Assembly: GCA_965250195.1 (NCBI GenBank)
Contig: OZ252295.1
Coordinates: forward strand, 248,001 to 312,000
Origin: CAUZIR01 sp965250195
GTDB lineage: Bacteria; Chloroflexota; Dehalococcoidia; Lucifugimonadales; UBA2962
Direction of reading: 5' to 3'
Length of the DNA: 64,000 nt
Part shown: positions 7,277 to 16,722 of the stretch, piece after piece
Layout of the letters: every line of letters begins with the position of its first letter
Numbering within the stretch: position 1 is the first letter of the stretch
Notes under the pieces: generated by a model
What the model saw: the letters and a program-made list of their open reading frames with translations, nothing else
The model's database searches: none
What the model was told of the DNA's origin: nothing
Made by a program: the position numbers and the translations under genes

Positions 7277-9745
7277 CTAGCTGCCAGCCGGTGCGGAGGC
7301 CGCCAGGAGTTTGGCGAGCGCCAGGCCGAGCGCGCTGTGCTCCGGCGCCTTCAGTTCCGGGTCCGCCTGGAGCATTGCACTCGCCTCTCGTCTTGCCCGA
7401 GATGCGGTGCCCGTGTCGGTGATGCTGGCGACCCGCAGCTCCGGCAACCCGCTCTGGCGGGTGCCGAGAAAGTCCCCCGGGCCCCGAAGACGCAGGTCTT
7501 GTTCAGCCAGTTCGAAGCCATCCGACACCGTCTCGATTATCCGCAGGCGCTCGGCCGCGTCCGGCCCGGCAGCGTCCGACAGCAACAGACAGTAGCTCTG
7601 GTCGACCCCTCGTCCCACTCTCCCCCGGAACTGGTGCAGCTGGGCCAGGCCGAAGCGGTCAGCCCCGTCAATCACCATAACCGTGGCATTGGGAACATCA
7701 ATCCCCACTTCAATGACGGATGTTGATACCAGGGCGTCCAGTTCGCCCACCGAGAACCGGTCCATTACGTCTTCTTTTTCCGCTGACTTCATGCGGCCGT
7801 GCAACAGGCCGAGCCGGTGCTCTGCGAACACGTCGCGGGAGAGCCGCTCGTGCTCCTCGGTGGCCGCACGAGCCTGCACCGCGTCCGAGCCCTCCACCAG
7901 CGGGAAGACGATGAACGCCTGCCTGCCCGCCTCTATCTCGGCCCTGACAAAGTCGTAGGCGGAGTCTCTTTGCGCCGGGACCACCCAGCGGGTCTTGATG
8001 GGCTTTCGGCCGGGCGGCATCTCGTCCAACACCGAGACATCTAAATCACCGAAAACTGTCAGCGAAAGGGACCGCGGAATCGGCGTCGCCGACATCGCCA
8101 GCAGGTGGGGCCGCAACCCACCGTCGGTCAGGGCCGCCCGCTGCATGACGCCGAAGCGGTGCTGCTCATCGACGATGCCGACGGCGAGGTTGGGGATTTC
8201 TACGGACTCCTGAATGAGGGCGTGGGTACCGACGACTATGTCGATTTCCCCGGCGGCTATTGCTCCCACGAGGCGGTCCCTGGCCCGCTTGCGTGTACCC
8301 CCGGTGAGCAAGGCGACGGTCACCTGTCGCCCGTTTGGCATTTTGATCGCGGCCACACCGTCGTCGTCGAGCTGGGGCGGGCCTCCAGACAGCAGGCGAC
8401 CGACCGTGAGGAAGTGCTGCTCGGCCAGTATTTCGGTGGGGGCCATGAAGGCGCCCTGGCGGCCGGAGTCGACCGCCGCGAGCAGGGCGGCAATGGCGAT
8501 TACGGTCTTGCCGCTGCCGACGTCTCCTTGTAGGAGCCGTACCATCGGACGAGGCTTAGAGAGGTCGGCGGCCACTTCGCCCAGCACTCGCCGCTGAGCG
8601 TCCGTCAGGTCGAACGGCAGCGAGCCGAGGAACGCGTCCACCAGGCTCCCTCGTTTCCCATCGTCGACGCCGGACAAGGGGATGCCGTCGGCCTCGTCAT
8701 GCCACTCCTGACGGCGGCGCAGCACGGCCAGCTGAAGCAGCAGCATTTCGTCAAACGCCAATCGGCGGCGGGCGGCATCGAGGTCGGCCGACGAGTCGGG
8801 GTAGTGGATCTGGGCGATGGCGGCGGGCAGGTCCATCAGGCCGGTGCGCTTCCTCGCCTCTTTAGGCAGGGTTTCCCGAATGTCTGCGAGTCCGGCCTTG
8901 AGCGAGGCCCGGATGATTCTGCGCATGGTGCGCTGGGGCAGGCTTTCGGTGGTCGGGTAGACGGGCACCAGTCGGCCGGTGTGGACAAGCTCTTCTTGAC
9001 CGGTTAGCAGCTCGTATTCGGGCGACTCGAACACGTGCCTGCCCTTGAATGTTTTCACCGATCCGCTGATGACCACCTCCGCGCCCGGCTTGAGGGTTTT
9101 GACCAGGTAGCCCTGGCCGAACCAGATGGCCCGCACGTTGCCGGTCTCGTCGCCCAGCACGGCCTGGACGGAGACGCTGCGGGGACCGCGCCGCTGCTCC
9201 GACGCCTCCCAGACGGTGGCGACGATCGTCTGCTCTTTACCGTGCTCTAGCTGAGATATTTTGGTGACGTGAGCGAAGTCGTTGTGCCGGTGCGGGTAGT
9301 GGCGGATGGCCTCCCCGACCGTTCGGATACCCAGTTTTTCCAGCTTCGGGAGGTGCCTGGATATGCCGCCTGCGATCTTCAGTTCGGCGATACCGCCCCT
9401 TGGGCCTGGGGATCTCTTGCCGGGCGCGCCGGGCTTGCGGCGGCGCTCAGGTCCAGTTTCGGGCGCCAGGCCCGAGCGCGCAATTCGAGCGACCAGGTCA
9501 GCCGTCCACCGGCGCCGCTCGTCGGCTGACAGCACCCCGTAAGGCTTGATGTCACCGAGCTTCGAGCCGAGTGCCTCGGATGAGCCTTGCAGGAAACGGT
9601 CGAGCCCTCCGATTACGGCCCGGTCCTGGTGGCCCGTGTCGGCCTCGTGCTGCAGAATCCTACGCAGGGCCGCGACCTTGGCGGCCGCGTCATCTCCCTT
9701 TCTGGGTTTGGGTCTGGGTTTGGGCCGAGCCGGTGGGCGGGCCAT
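7277..9745 (-). CDS. recG: ATP-dependent DNA helicase RecG
   Basis: Branch-migrating superfamily 2 helicase that remodels stalled forks and Holliday junctions. Seen in 822 aa: an N-terminal Pro/Arg-rich tail and helical extension to about residue 115, the OB/wedge domain (about 165-250), Walker A GDVGSGKT at 407-414, a DEQHRFG Walker B, ATPIPRSL, and the C-terminal helicase motifs (STSVIEVGIDVP, QFRGRVGRG, RGPGDFLGTRQSG). Longer than E. coli RecG (693 aa) because of the N-terminal extension, which is also present in other Chloroflexota. It lies 6 bp downstream of the DegV gene, probably in one transcript with it. Confidence 0.97.
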   Translation of the reverse strand: MARPPARPKPRPKPRKGDDAAAKVAALRRILQHEADTGHQDRAVIGGLDRFLQGSSEALGSKLGDIKPYGVLSADERRRWTADLVARIARSGLAPETGPERRRKPGAPGKRSPGPRGGIAELKIAGGISRHLPKLEKLGIRTVGEAIRHYPHRHNDFAHVTKISQLEHGKEQTIVATVWEASEQRRGPRSVSVQAVLGDETGNVRAIWFGQGYLVKTLKPGAEVVISGSVKTFKGRHVFESPEYELLTGQEELVHTGRLVPVYPTTESLPQRTMRRIIRASLKAGLADIRETLPKEARKRTGLMDLPAAIAQIHYPDSSADLDAARRRLAFDEMLLLQLAVLRRRQEWHDEADGIPLSGVDDGKRGSLVDAFLGSLPFDLTDAQRRVLGEVAADLSKPRPMVRLLQGDVGSGKTVIAIAALLAAVDSGRQGAFMAPTEILAEQHFLTVGRLLSGGPPQLDDDGVAAIKMPNGRQVTVALLTGGTRKRARDRLVGAIAAGEIDIVVGTHALIQESVEIPNLAVGIVDEQHRFGVMQRAALTDGGLRPHLLAMSATPIPRSLSLTVFGDLDVSVLDEMPPGRKPIKTRWVVPAQRDSAYDFVRAEIEAGRQAFIVFPLVEGSDAVQARAATEEHERLSRDVFAEHRLGLLHGRMKSAEKEDVMDRFSVGELDALVSTSVIEVGIDVPNATVMVIDGADRFGLAQLHQFRGRVGRGVDQSYCLLLSDAAGPDAAERLRIIETVSDGFELAEQDLRLRGPGDFLGTRQSGLPELRVASITDTGTASRARREASAMLQADPELKAPEHSALGLALAKLLAASAPAGS

Positions 9746-9751
9746 TCGGGG

Positions 9752-10600
9752 CTAGTCGCCCCCCGAACGCAGTATTCCGATGCCGAGCGCGCGCGGCCCG
9801 ACGTAGGTACCGAGGCCCGGCCCGTAGCGGGAAATCATCACGTCACCGTCTGTCATGTCATTGAGTTCGCCAGCTAACGCGCTCGCCTCGTCCGGGGTGG
9901 TGGAGTGGAGAACTACCAGGCGCTCGGCAGGGGCCAGGTCGCGCGCCCTCTCCGTAAGCCGGGCGATGCCCTTTTTCCGGCTTCTCGGGCGGGCGAAGGG
10001 GTGAACCAGGCCGTCTTTGACCTCGATCATCGGCTTGAAATTAAGGAGTGTGCCGACGAGCGCCTGGGCCTTGCCGATTCGTCCGCCCTTTTGCAGGTAT
10101 TCGAGAGTGTCAAGAAGTGTCGTGCACTTGACCCTGCCCATAGCGTTTTGCACGCTACCGACGACCGTCGATAAGTCGGCGCCGGAGGCCGCCGCTTCGC
10201 TCGCCACGAGGGCCAGCATTCCGATGCCCATCGACGCCTGCAACGAGTCGACGACCTCTATCGGGCAGCCTGCTCCGGCCCCGACCTCACGGGCGCCCTG
10301 CACGGCGGCGTTGTAGGTACCGCTTACTTTCGACGAGACGTGGATCGAGATGATGCCGTCAGCATCTCGTCCCACCCGTTCATACATCTCCACAAATTCG
10401 CCAATGGACGGGACGGCCGTGGCCGGGTAGTCGTGGCCTGCGGCCAGGCGCCGGTAGAAGTCGTCCGCCGTCAGATCGACGCCGTCTTTGAATTCGGTCG
10501 TGCCGAATCGGACGGTCAACGGGATGATCTCGATCCCGTGCCGCTCGACCTGCTCTGCCGGAAGGTCGGCCAGGCTGTCCACCACGATTTTTACGGTCAT
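9752..10600 (-). CDS. DegV-family fatty-acid-binding protein (FakB-like)
   Basis: DegV proteins bind one fatty acid and present it to the kinase FakA. Seen in 282 aa: KIVVDSLADLP at the start, GIEIIPLTVRFG, ISIHVSSKVSGTYNAA in the ligand-binding region, and a C-terminal ALGIGIL end. The usual TSQPS loop reads ATAVPSIGEF, a conservative variant. The DAK2/FakA gene is 25 bp upstream on the same strand, so the pair probably makes a fatty acid kinase feeding acyl-phosphate into phospholipid synthesis (inference from the Firmicutes system). Confidence 0.9.
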   Translation of the reverse strand: MTVKIVVDSLADLPAEQVERHGIEIIPLTVRFGTTEFKDGVDLTADDFYRRLAAGHDYPATAVPSIGEFVEMYERVGRDADGIISIHVSSKVSGTYNAAVQGAREVGAGAGCPIEVVDSLQASMGIGMLALVASEAAASGADLSTVVGSVQNAMGRVKCTTLLDTLEYLQKGGRIGKAQALVGTLLNFKPMIEVKDGLVHPFARPRSRKKGIARLTERARDLAPAERLVVLHSTTPDEASALAGELNDMTDGDVMISRYGPGLGTYVGPRALGIGILRSGGD

Positions 10601-10625
10601 TGCTGCTCTCCCATCTTCGACTGGC

Positions 10626-12362
10626 TCACTCTATAGAGAGCAGGTAGTGGTAGTAAGGCTGGTCGCCGTTGACCAGCTCGAACTCGGCGTCGGCAAACCG
10701 GTCAGAAATCCGGGCCAACTCGGTTCCCGCCTCTTGCTCCGAGACGGGCTCTCCCCGGAACAGGGTGACGATGTCGTCGTCACCCACATTGGCCGCCTCG
10801 ATGACGGCGTCCAACACGTCCGACAACGTTGGGCCGGAAGAGATCAGTTTCCCGTCGAGTAAGCCGATGAACTGCCCGGCGATGGTCGCTACTCCGTCGA
10901 GAGTCACGTCCCTGGACGCGGCGGTCACCTCGCCGCTCTTTATGGCCTTGTATGCTAACTCCATTGTCGCGAGGTTCGAGCGCACGTCGCCCTCGGCGTT
11001 GAACGCCAGCGCCGCGGCGACGCCCTGCTGGATGGTGGTGGTCGCCGCCACGCCCGCGTTCTTGTCAGACAGTTCGGCCGCCTGCATGGCCGCGGGCACG
11101 ACGTTGCCGTCGTTGGGTATTACGATCACTTCTCGGGCGGGCGCCCTGTCGATTGCCTCTGCGATGTCTTTGACGCTGGGGTTTTTGGTTCTGCCACCGT
11201 CGATGACTTCGCATGCCCCCAGGTCGGCGAACAGGGCGATCAACCCTTCGCCCGACGCCACGGCCACGAACGAGACGCTACCAACAGGCCTGGCTACAGC
11301 ACGGTGACCGGCGGCGAACTCGGTCTCCTGGGCGTCCATGTCCTGCGCACTACGATCGACTACGTTGCCGAGAGTCTCGGCGTACGCCGTGAGGACGTCG
11401 GGCTCGCCGGTGTGCGCGTGGATTTTTACGAGTTCCGCGTCGCCAACTACTACTACTGAGTTGGCCAGTTCCCCAACCCGATGCCTTATTTTGGACAGAT
11501 CGGGCTCGACGCCCTGCGCGCCGGTATCGACCAGTAACTGGGTGCAGAAACCGAACCCACCGTGGTCGGCCTTGTCCAAAAACGCGCTACGGAGGGCGAC
11601 GGTGGAGTCGATGACCGCACCACCCGGCACTGGCACCTGGACCCCTTCCGTAGGCTCGCCTGCGAGGCCAAGCGTCATGCCACGCAGGATGAGCTGAACG
11701 CCGAAGCCGCCAGCGTCCACCACGCCCGCCTCGGCCAACACCGGCAGCATGGCCTGGGTCGCGGCGACTGTCCGCTCTACTGTCTCGTTTACGGCACTGA
11801 GCACGTCGGTCACGGTGGCATCATGCGCTGCCGAGGCACTGGCCTCTGTCGCGGTCGCTGCAATGACGGTGAGCATCGTCCCCTCGACGGGCTCCCCGAC
11901 GCCGCCATACGAACGCTTAGTGGCGGCACTCAATGCGTTTGCTAAATCTCTAGCCTCGAAGTCTTCCAAATCGGAAAGGCCTTCGGAGAGTCCGCGGAAG
12001 AACTGGGAGAGGATGACGCCGCTGTTGCCCCTGGCCTCCATCAGCGACCTGCGGGCCATGGCACGCGCGACTTCGTGCACCTTTATGTGACCCTCAGCGA
12101 CCTGCTGGCGGGCGGCGTCCGCCACCGCCCTCATGGTCAGGGACATGTTGGTGCCGGTATCGCCGTCGGGCACGGGAAAGACGTTGAGGGCGTTGACTAT
12201 GTGGGAGTGCGCCTCGAGCAGATCGCTCCCGGCGCCGACCATCACCGCCAACCGCGTTCCACCAACCGACGCTACGGGACGGCCCGAGATCGAGCTTGCT
12301 GACTCGGCCACGAACCCCGATTCGGGGCCGCTCGCAGGTTTAAATTGAGGCGGTTCGCTCAT
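10626..12362 (-). CDS. fakA: DAK2-domain fatty acid kinase (FakA/YloV-like)
   Basis: ATP-binding DhaL/DAK2 kinase, 578 aa. Seen: NVFPVPDGDTGTNM at residues 60-73, the Mg/ATP-binding aspartate motif, then EARGNSGVILSQFFRG and GAMTL-like EGTMLTVI; the remainder is the YloV-type middle and C-terminal region (VIPNDGNVVPAA). The first 35 residues are a low-complexity extension absent from most homologues, so the true start may be a little later. Partner of the adjacent DegV protein, together forming the FakAB module. Divergent from rpmB. Confidence 0.88.
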   Translation of the reverse strand: MSEPPQFKPASGPESGFVAESASSISGRPVASVGGTRLAVMVGAGSDLLEAHSHIVNALNVFPVPDGDTGTNMSLTMRAVADAARQQVAEGHIKVHEVARAMARRSLMEARGNSGVILSQFFRGLSEGLSDLEDFEARDLANALSAATKRSYGGVGEPVEGTMLTVIAATATEASASAAHDATVTDVLSAVNETVERTVAATQAMLPVLAEAGVVDAGGFGVQLILRGMTLGLAGEPTEGVQVPVPGGAVIDSTVALRSAFLDKADHGGFGFCTQLLVDTGAQGVEPDLSKIRHRVGELANSVVVVGDAELVKIHAHTGEPDVLTAYAETLGNVVDRSAQDMDAQETEFAAGHRAVARPVGSVSFVAVASGEGLIALFADLGACEVIDGGRTKNPSVKDIAEAIDRAPAREVIVIPNDGNVVPAAMQAAELSDKNAGVAATTTIQQGVAAALAFNAEGDVRSNLATMELAYKAIKSGEVTAASRDVTLDGVATIAGQFIGLLDGKLISSGPTLSDVLDAVIEAANVGDDDIVTLFRGEPVSEQEAGTELARISDRFADAEFELVNGDQPYYHYLLSIE

Positions 12363-12371
12363 TGCCGACCG

Positions 12372-12399
12372 TTGACCCCTATGGTATCTTTGTTAAGAT
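12372..12399 (+). promoter_or_regulatory. Candidate promoter for rpmB with an internal dyad
   Basis: TTGACC (-35), 16-base spacer, TAAGAT (-10, 4 of 6), giving a start near 12406 and a leader of about 95 bases. A perfect dyad TATCTT-TGTT-AAGATA (12385-12400) overlaps the spacer and -10 in this divergent fakA/rpmB gap, where a repressor could act on either gene. Confidence 0.4.
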
Positions 12400-12499
12400 A
12401 TTCACGAGCGTCTGTCGATGTCCCAACCCCGGTCCACCGGCGAAAACGCCCATCTGAGTCCGCCCCCAATATTACTTGGCGGGCAGCAAAAGGCAAACA

Positions 12500-12691
12500 A
12501 TGGCACGGTGTGAAATCTGCAACAGGACCCGCATGTCGGGTAACAACGTGAGCCACTCCAAGCGGCACACGAAGCGCCGCTGGGGCACGAATGTGCACAA
12601 GGCCACCGTCGAGATCGACGGTGAGCGCAAGCAGATCAAGATCTGCACCCGATGCCTCAGGACCCAGTACAAGGTGGCCGCGAGGGCCTAG
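12500..12691 (+). CDS. rpmB: 50S ribosomal protein bL28
   Basis: Large-subunit ribosomal protein, 63 aa. Seen: MARCEICN at the start, NNVSHSKRHTKRRW and ICTRCLRT; the CxxC pairs (Cys4/Cys7 and the C-terminal CTRC) mark the zinc-binding C+ form. The ATG preceded by AAAAGG six bases upstream was chosen over an in-frame ATG-like start 24 bases earlier, since the conserved family N-terminus begins here. Transcribed toward hemA, 45 bp away. Confidence 0.96.
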   Translation: MARCEICNRTRMSGNNVSHSKRHTKRRWGTNVHKATVEIDGERKQIKICTRCLRTQYKVAARA

Positions 12692-12693
12692 CC

Positions 12694-12729
12694 GAGCCGG
12701 GACTTTCCCGTTCGGACGGCAACCGGCTC
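12694..12729 (+). promoter_or_regulatory. Hairpin between rpmB and hemA
   Basis: Inverted repeat GAGCCGG/CCGGCTC, 7 bp, with a 22-base loop, just before the hemA TTG start. There is no T-run. It may attenuate read-through or mask the weak hemA ribosome-binding site. Confidence 0.3.
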
Positions 12730-12736
12730 TTCCAAC

Positions 12737-14011
12737 TTGCCGTTACTCTCCAACGCGCCGCTTCTCCTGGTCGGCCTTAACCACACCACCGCCCCGGTGG
12801 AGGTTCGCGAGCAGGTGTCGTTTACACGCGAGCAACTGGCTCAGGCCATTCCGGACCTGAGGTCTGAGGTGGGCGAGGGCGTCATTCTTTCGACCTGCAA
12901 CCGCACCGAGGTGTATACGGTCCCGGATGACCCCGAAGACGGCGCGGTTCGGGTGGCCAGGTTCCTGTCCCGCAGCCTCAATGGCTCGGCTAATGGCGAG
13001 GAGCCGGAGGTCGCACTGGCACCCTACCTGTATAACGAACACGGCCTGGGTGCCGCCCGCCACTTGTTCAGGGTTTCTTCGGGACTGGATTCCATGATTC
13101 TGGGTGAGTCCCAGATTCTTGGACAGGTGCGCACGGCCATGACCGCGGCGGCCGACGTCGAGCCGCTTTCCCCACTCGTCTCCCGACTGTTCCACTCCGC
13201 CGTTCGCTCGGGACGCCGAGCCCGGGATGAGACCGATATCGGCAAAAACGCACTTACCGTTAGCTACACCGGCGTCAGGCTGGTGCAGCGCGCACTGGGG
13301 AACCTCAGTGGGCTCAGCGCCCTGCTGGTAGGGGCTGGTGAGGCCGGACGGCTGGTGGCCGAGGCGCTCGCCTCATCGGGCGTCGGGCGAGTGTTGGTGG
13401 CGAACCGGACGGCCGTCCGGGCCGAGGAGATCGCCTCAGATCTGGGCGCCGAAATCGTGCCTTTCGACAAGGTGGCCGATGCCATCCGGGACGCAGACGT
13501 GCTGATTACGGCGGTCGACGCGGACGGGCATGTGCTGTCCGCTGCGGACATCTCCAATTCAATGGCGGACAGAGATCGCTCGCTCTTTATCCTTGACCTC
13601 GGCGTGCCCCGCAATATCGACCCCGCGGCGGCGAATTTGGACGGCGTTTTCCTCCACAACATCGACGACCTTTCCACCATTGCCGGCGAAAACCTCGAGG
13701 GCCGCAGACAAGCCGTTGGCGAGGCCGAAGCGGTGGTGGAGGACGAGCTGGCACGCTTCGCCGAGTGGTGGGATTCGCGAGAGGCGGCCTCGGTCATTAA
13801 GGACGTCCGGGAGATGGCGGAGGCGACGCGCGTTCGAGAGCTGGACAAGGCCCTGCGTAAGATGCCCGATCTAAGTGAGGATGAGAGAGCGAACGTCGAG
13901 GCGATGTCCCGCTCGCTGGTGGCCAAGTTGCTGCACCAGCCCACGGTCCGCCTGAAGGACCCCGCTGGCCACCCCTATCTCCAGGCGATAAAAGACCTGT
14001 TTGGGCTCTAG
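12737..14011 (+). CDS. hemA: Glutamyl-tRNA reductase
   Basis: Reduces glutamyl-tRNA to glutamate-1-semialdehyde, first step of C5 heme/tetrapyrrole synthesis. Seen in 424 aa: LVGLNHTTAPVEVRE at residues 11-25, catalytic Cys54 in STCNRTEVY, LFRVSSGLDSMILGESQILGQV-type region (split across about 110-132), NADPH motif GAGEAG, and a C-terminal helical dimerisation domain. TTG start: no ATG or GTG precedes the conserved N-terminus, and no strong Shine-Dalgarno is seen. No other heme genes are adjacent. Its last codons are duplicated just beyond the stop. Confidence 0.95.
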   Translation: MPLLSNAPLLLVGLNHTTAPVEVREQVSFTREQLAQAIPDLRSEVGEGVILSTCNRTEVYTVPDDPEDGAVRVARFLSRSLNGSANGEEPEVALAPYLYNEHGLGAARHLFRVSSGLDSMILGESQILGQVRTAMTAAADVEPLSPLVSRLFHSAVRSGRRARDETDIGKNALTVSYTGVRLVQRALGNLSGLSALLVGAGEAGRLVAEALASSGVGRVLVANRTAVRAEEIASDLGAEIVPFDKVADAIRDADVLITAVDADGHVLSAADISNSMADRDRSLFILDLGVPRNIDPAAANLDGVFLHNIDDLSTIAGENLEGRRQAVGEAEAVVEDELARFAEWWDSREAASVIKDVREMAEATRVRELDKALRKMPDLSEDERANVEAMSRSLVAKLLHQPTVRLKDPAGHPYLQAIKDLFGL

Positions 14012-14049
14012 CTCGAATTCAGGTGAAAAAGACCTGTTCGGGCTCTAGC
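13990..14049. repeat. 23-bp duplication of the hemA 3' end
   Basis: A 23-base unit (13990-14012) covering the last hemA codons and stop recurs at 14027-14049 with one mismatch (T at 14002, C at 14039), period 37. The second copy runs into the convergent aconitase gene and supplies its stop codon and last codon on the other strand. Confidence 0.9.
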
Positions 14050-16318
14050 CGGACAGCAGGTTAAGGGCTGAGCCCGCCCTGAACCAGGCTATTTGAGGTT
14101 CACCCAGCGAGTGGCTTAGCTCCATCTCTTCGGTGGTCCCGTCGTCGTGATGCAACACGCAGCGGACAGGCTTTCCGGGCGCCAACCCGGCCAGTTCGTG
14201 CAGGCTCACCTTGTCGGCCTCGCGCACCTTGTCGTAGTCCGTCTGGTCGGTGAAGGTGAGCGGCAAGAGCCCTTGTTTTTTCAGGTTCGACTCGTGGATT
14301 CGGGCGAAACCCCTAGCTATTACGGCGGCCCCGCCGAGAAGCCTGGGCGACAGGGCGGCGTGCTCGCGAGAGCTGCCCTCGCCGTAGTTGTCGTCGCCAA
14401 CAACGACCCAACGTAGCCCGGCGGCCTTGTAGGCCCTGGCGACCCGTGAGACCGACCGGCCAGCCTCGCCACTAATCTGGTTCAGTGTCGTCCCCGCATC
14501 GCCGGTGTGGGCGTTGATGGCGCCCATGAACATGTTGTCTGAGAACTTCTCCAGGTGTCCCCTGAACCGCAGCCAGGGCCCGGCGGGAGAAATGTGGTCG
14601 GTAGTCGTCTTGCCCCGCGTTTTCAAAAGGACAGGAAGCTCGACGTAGTCTTGCCCGTCCCACGGCTCCCAGGGCGTCAGGACCTGCAATCGCTCGCTGT
14701 CGGGATTTACGGAGATCTCGATGCCTGACCCGTCCTCTGGGGGGGCGGCGTAGTACTCCTGGCCCCTGGCGAAGTCGGCCGACGGAACTTCAGGTGCGGG
14801 CTTTGGCGGCTCCAGCCTGAACTCCGCGCCACCTTCGCCGGTGAGACTGTCAGTGAGGGGATTGAAGCTAAGTCGACCGGCCAGGGAGAGCGCCACGACT
14901 ATTTCCGGGCTGGCGATGAAGTTCATGGTCTCTGAGCGGCCGTCGTTGCGCCGCGGGAAGTTGCGGTTGTACGACGTCACGATGGTGTTGGGCACGCCGT
15001 CGAGCACCTTCTCCCGTCGCCACTGTCCGATGCAGGGGCCGCATGCGTTGGCCAAGGTGGTCGCGTTTATCTTGGCGAGGGAGCTGAACTGGCCGTCGCG
15101 CTCAATCGTTGCCCTGACCTGCTCTGACCCAGGCGTTACCCACAGGTCAACGCCGCACTTAACGCCGTGGACACCGGCCTGCTCGGCGAGGTCGGCGACG
15201 CGGCTCATGTCTTCGTAAGAGGAGTTCGTGCAGCTGCCGATCAGCGAGGTTGCGATGGCGTCGACGAAGCCGTTGTCTGCGTCGGCCACTTCTGCGGCCA
15301 ACTGGGAGATGGGTCTGACGCGGTCGGGCGAATGTGGGCCGGCGACATGCGGCTCCAGAGTGGACAGGTCGATCTCGACCACCCGGTCGAAGAACTTCTC
15401 GGGGTTCTCCTCGACCTCTTTGTCTGCCCTGAGCATCTCCCGGTTGGCGTTCGCCAACTCAGCCAACTCGCCCCGCCCCGTGGCGGACAAGTAGGTGGCC
15501 ATACGATTATCGTAAGGGAATATCGACGTGGTCGCGCCCAGCTCGGCGCCCATGTTGGTAATGGTCGCCTTGCCGGTGCAGGAAATGCTTTTGGTGCCCG
15601 AGCCAAAGTACTCGATTATGGCGTTGGTGCCGCCGGAGACGGTCAGCTCTCCGGCGAGTTTTACGATTACGTCTTTGGACGCGGTCCATCCGTTCATTTC
15701 GCCGGTCAGCTTGACGCCGATGTGTTTGGGGTGGAGCAACTCCCAGGGCAGGCCCGCCATGACCTCTACTGCATCAGCTCCTCCTACACCGACCGCGCAC
15801 GCTCCCAGACCCCCGGCGTTGGGCATGTGGGAGTCGGTGCCGATCATCAGGGCGCCGGGGAAGGCGTAGTTCTCCAGCACGACCTGGTGGATGATACCGG
15901 CGCCCGGGGCCCAGAAGCCCGCCCCGAATTTGGCGCTGGCATCGCGCAAAAAGTCGTACACCTCGCCGTTTTCCTGCCTGGACTCAAGCAGGTCCGAAGC
16001 CCCCTCTACCCGTGCCTGAATGAGGTGGTCGCAATGTACGGTAGTGGGCACGTCGACCCGGCGCCTGCCGGTCTGCATGAAGTTGAGCATCACCGTCTGG
16101 CCCAGCACGTCTTGCAGGGCCACGCGGTCGGGCCGCAGTAGCAGGTAGCTCTCGCCGGGCACCAGTTCGGCGCCGTCCGGGTCGTTCAGGTGGGAAAGGA
16201 GCACCTTGTCGGCGAGAGTCATCGGCCTGGCGATGCGGCGCCGCACGGCCGCCAGGCGCATCTGCATCTTGCGGTAGGCTTCGCTGACGAATTGGGGAGT
16301 CGACTCTATCTGAACCAT
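14045..16318 (-). CDS. acn: Aconitate hydratase (mitochondrial/AcnA-type)
   Basis: Interconverts citrate and isocitrate in the TCA cycle using a [4Fe-4S] cluster. Seen in 757 aa: TVHCDHLIQA and IGTDSHMPNAGGLG early on, cluster cysteines in LIGSCTNSSYEDM and NACGPCIGQW, the SYNRNFPRRNDGR substrate loop, and the C-terminal swivel domain with DNYGEGSSREHAA. Length and NFMQTGRRRV match the mitochondrial-type branch. It faces hemA; its C-terminal two codons lie in the duplicated hemA segment. The ferredoxin gene is 25 bp upstream. Confidence 0.96.
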   Translation of the reverse strand: MVQIESTPQFVSEAYRKMQMRLAAVRRRIARPMTLADKVLLSHLNDPDGAELVPGESYLLLRPDRVALQDVLGQTVMLNFMQTGRRRVDVPTTVHCDHLIQARVEGASDLLESRQENGEVYDFLRDASAKFGAGFWAPGAGIIHQVVLENYAFPGALMIGTDSHMPNAGGLGACAVGVGGADAVEVMAGLPWELLHPKHIGVKLTGEMNGWTASKDVIVKLAGELTVSGGTNAIIEYFGSGTKSISCTGKATITNMGAELGATTSIFPYDNRMATYLSATGRGELAELANANREMLRADKEVEENPEKFFDRVVEIDLSTLEPHVAGPHSPDRVRPISQLAAEVADADNGFVDAIATSLIGSCTNSSYEDMSRVADLAEQAGVHGVKCGVDLWVTPGSEQVRATIERDGQFSSLAKINATTLANACGPCIGQWRREKVLDGVPNTIVTSYNRNFPRRNDGRSETMNFIASPEIVVALSLAGRLSFNPLTDSLTGEGGAEFRLEPPKPAPEVPSADFARGQEYYAAPPEDGSGIEISVNPDSERLQVLTPWEPWDGQDYVELPVLLKTRGKTTTDHISPAGPWLRFRGHLEKFSDNMFMGAINAHTGDAGTTLNQISGEAGRSVSRVARAYKAAGLRWVVVGDDNYGEGSSREHAALSPRLLGGAAVIARGFARIHESNLKKQGLLPLTFTDQTDYDKVREADKVSLHELAGLAPGKPVRCVLHHDDGTTEEMELSHSLGEPQIAWFRAGSALNLLSG

Positions 16319-16343
16319 CTTGCTTCTCGGCGCCGCCGGGCGC

Positions 16344-16592
16344 CTATCGGGACTGGCCGAAGTACGTGTAGTTCAGTTCCGTGAATTTGTCCTGGTCGTC
16401 GGGTACGTCTTCTTCGGCGAAGATGGCGACCACCGGGCAAACCGGCTCACAGGCCGCGCAATCTATGCACTCCTCTGGGCTGATGAGCAGCATTTTGTGC
16501 TCGGGAGCCTCGTAGATGCAGTCCACCGGGCAGACGTCGATGCACGCCCGGTCTAGAACGTCCACGCAAGGCTCCGTGATGATGTATGTCAT
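16344..16592 (-). CDS. fdxA: Seven-iron ferredoxin (FdxA type)
   Basis: Small electron carrier of 82 aa with two iron-sulfur sites. Seen: MTYIITEPCVDVLDRACIDV with CPVDCIY completing the first site, and CIDCAACEPVCPV for the second [4Fe-4S] site. The spacing in the first site (Cys-x7-Cys-x3-Cys-Pro) is that of [3Fe-4S][4Fe-4S] ferredoxins. Likely co-transcribed with aconitase, 25 bp downstream; the redox partner cannot be told from sequence. Confidence 0.93.
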   Translation of the reverse strand: MTYIITEPCVDVLDRACIDVCPVDCIYEAPEHKMLLISPEECIDCAACEPVCPVVAIFAEEDVPDDQDKFTELNYTYFGQSR

Positions 16593-16722
16593 TCCGCGCT
16601 CAAACTCCTAGTATCGGCTCCCGATTCTTGGTAGACGGGGATGTAGATGAGGATATCGTCTTCGATTATATCGCCCTTACTTTGCCTCGCTCAATGTACG
16701 GCCGCCTGACGCTGCGGACAAG

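Noticed and set aside
15167..16141. 324-codon plus-strand open frame opposite aconitase
   Set aside because: Antisense shadow; no family resemblance.
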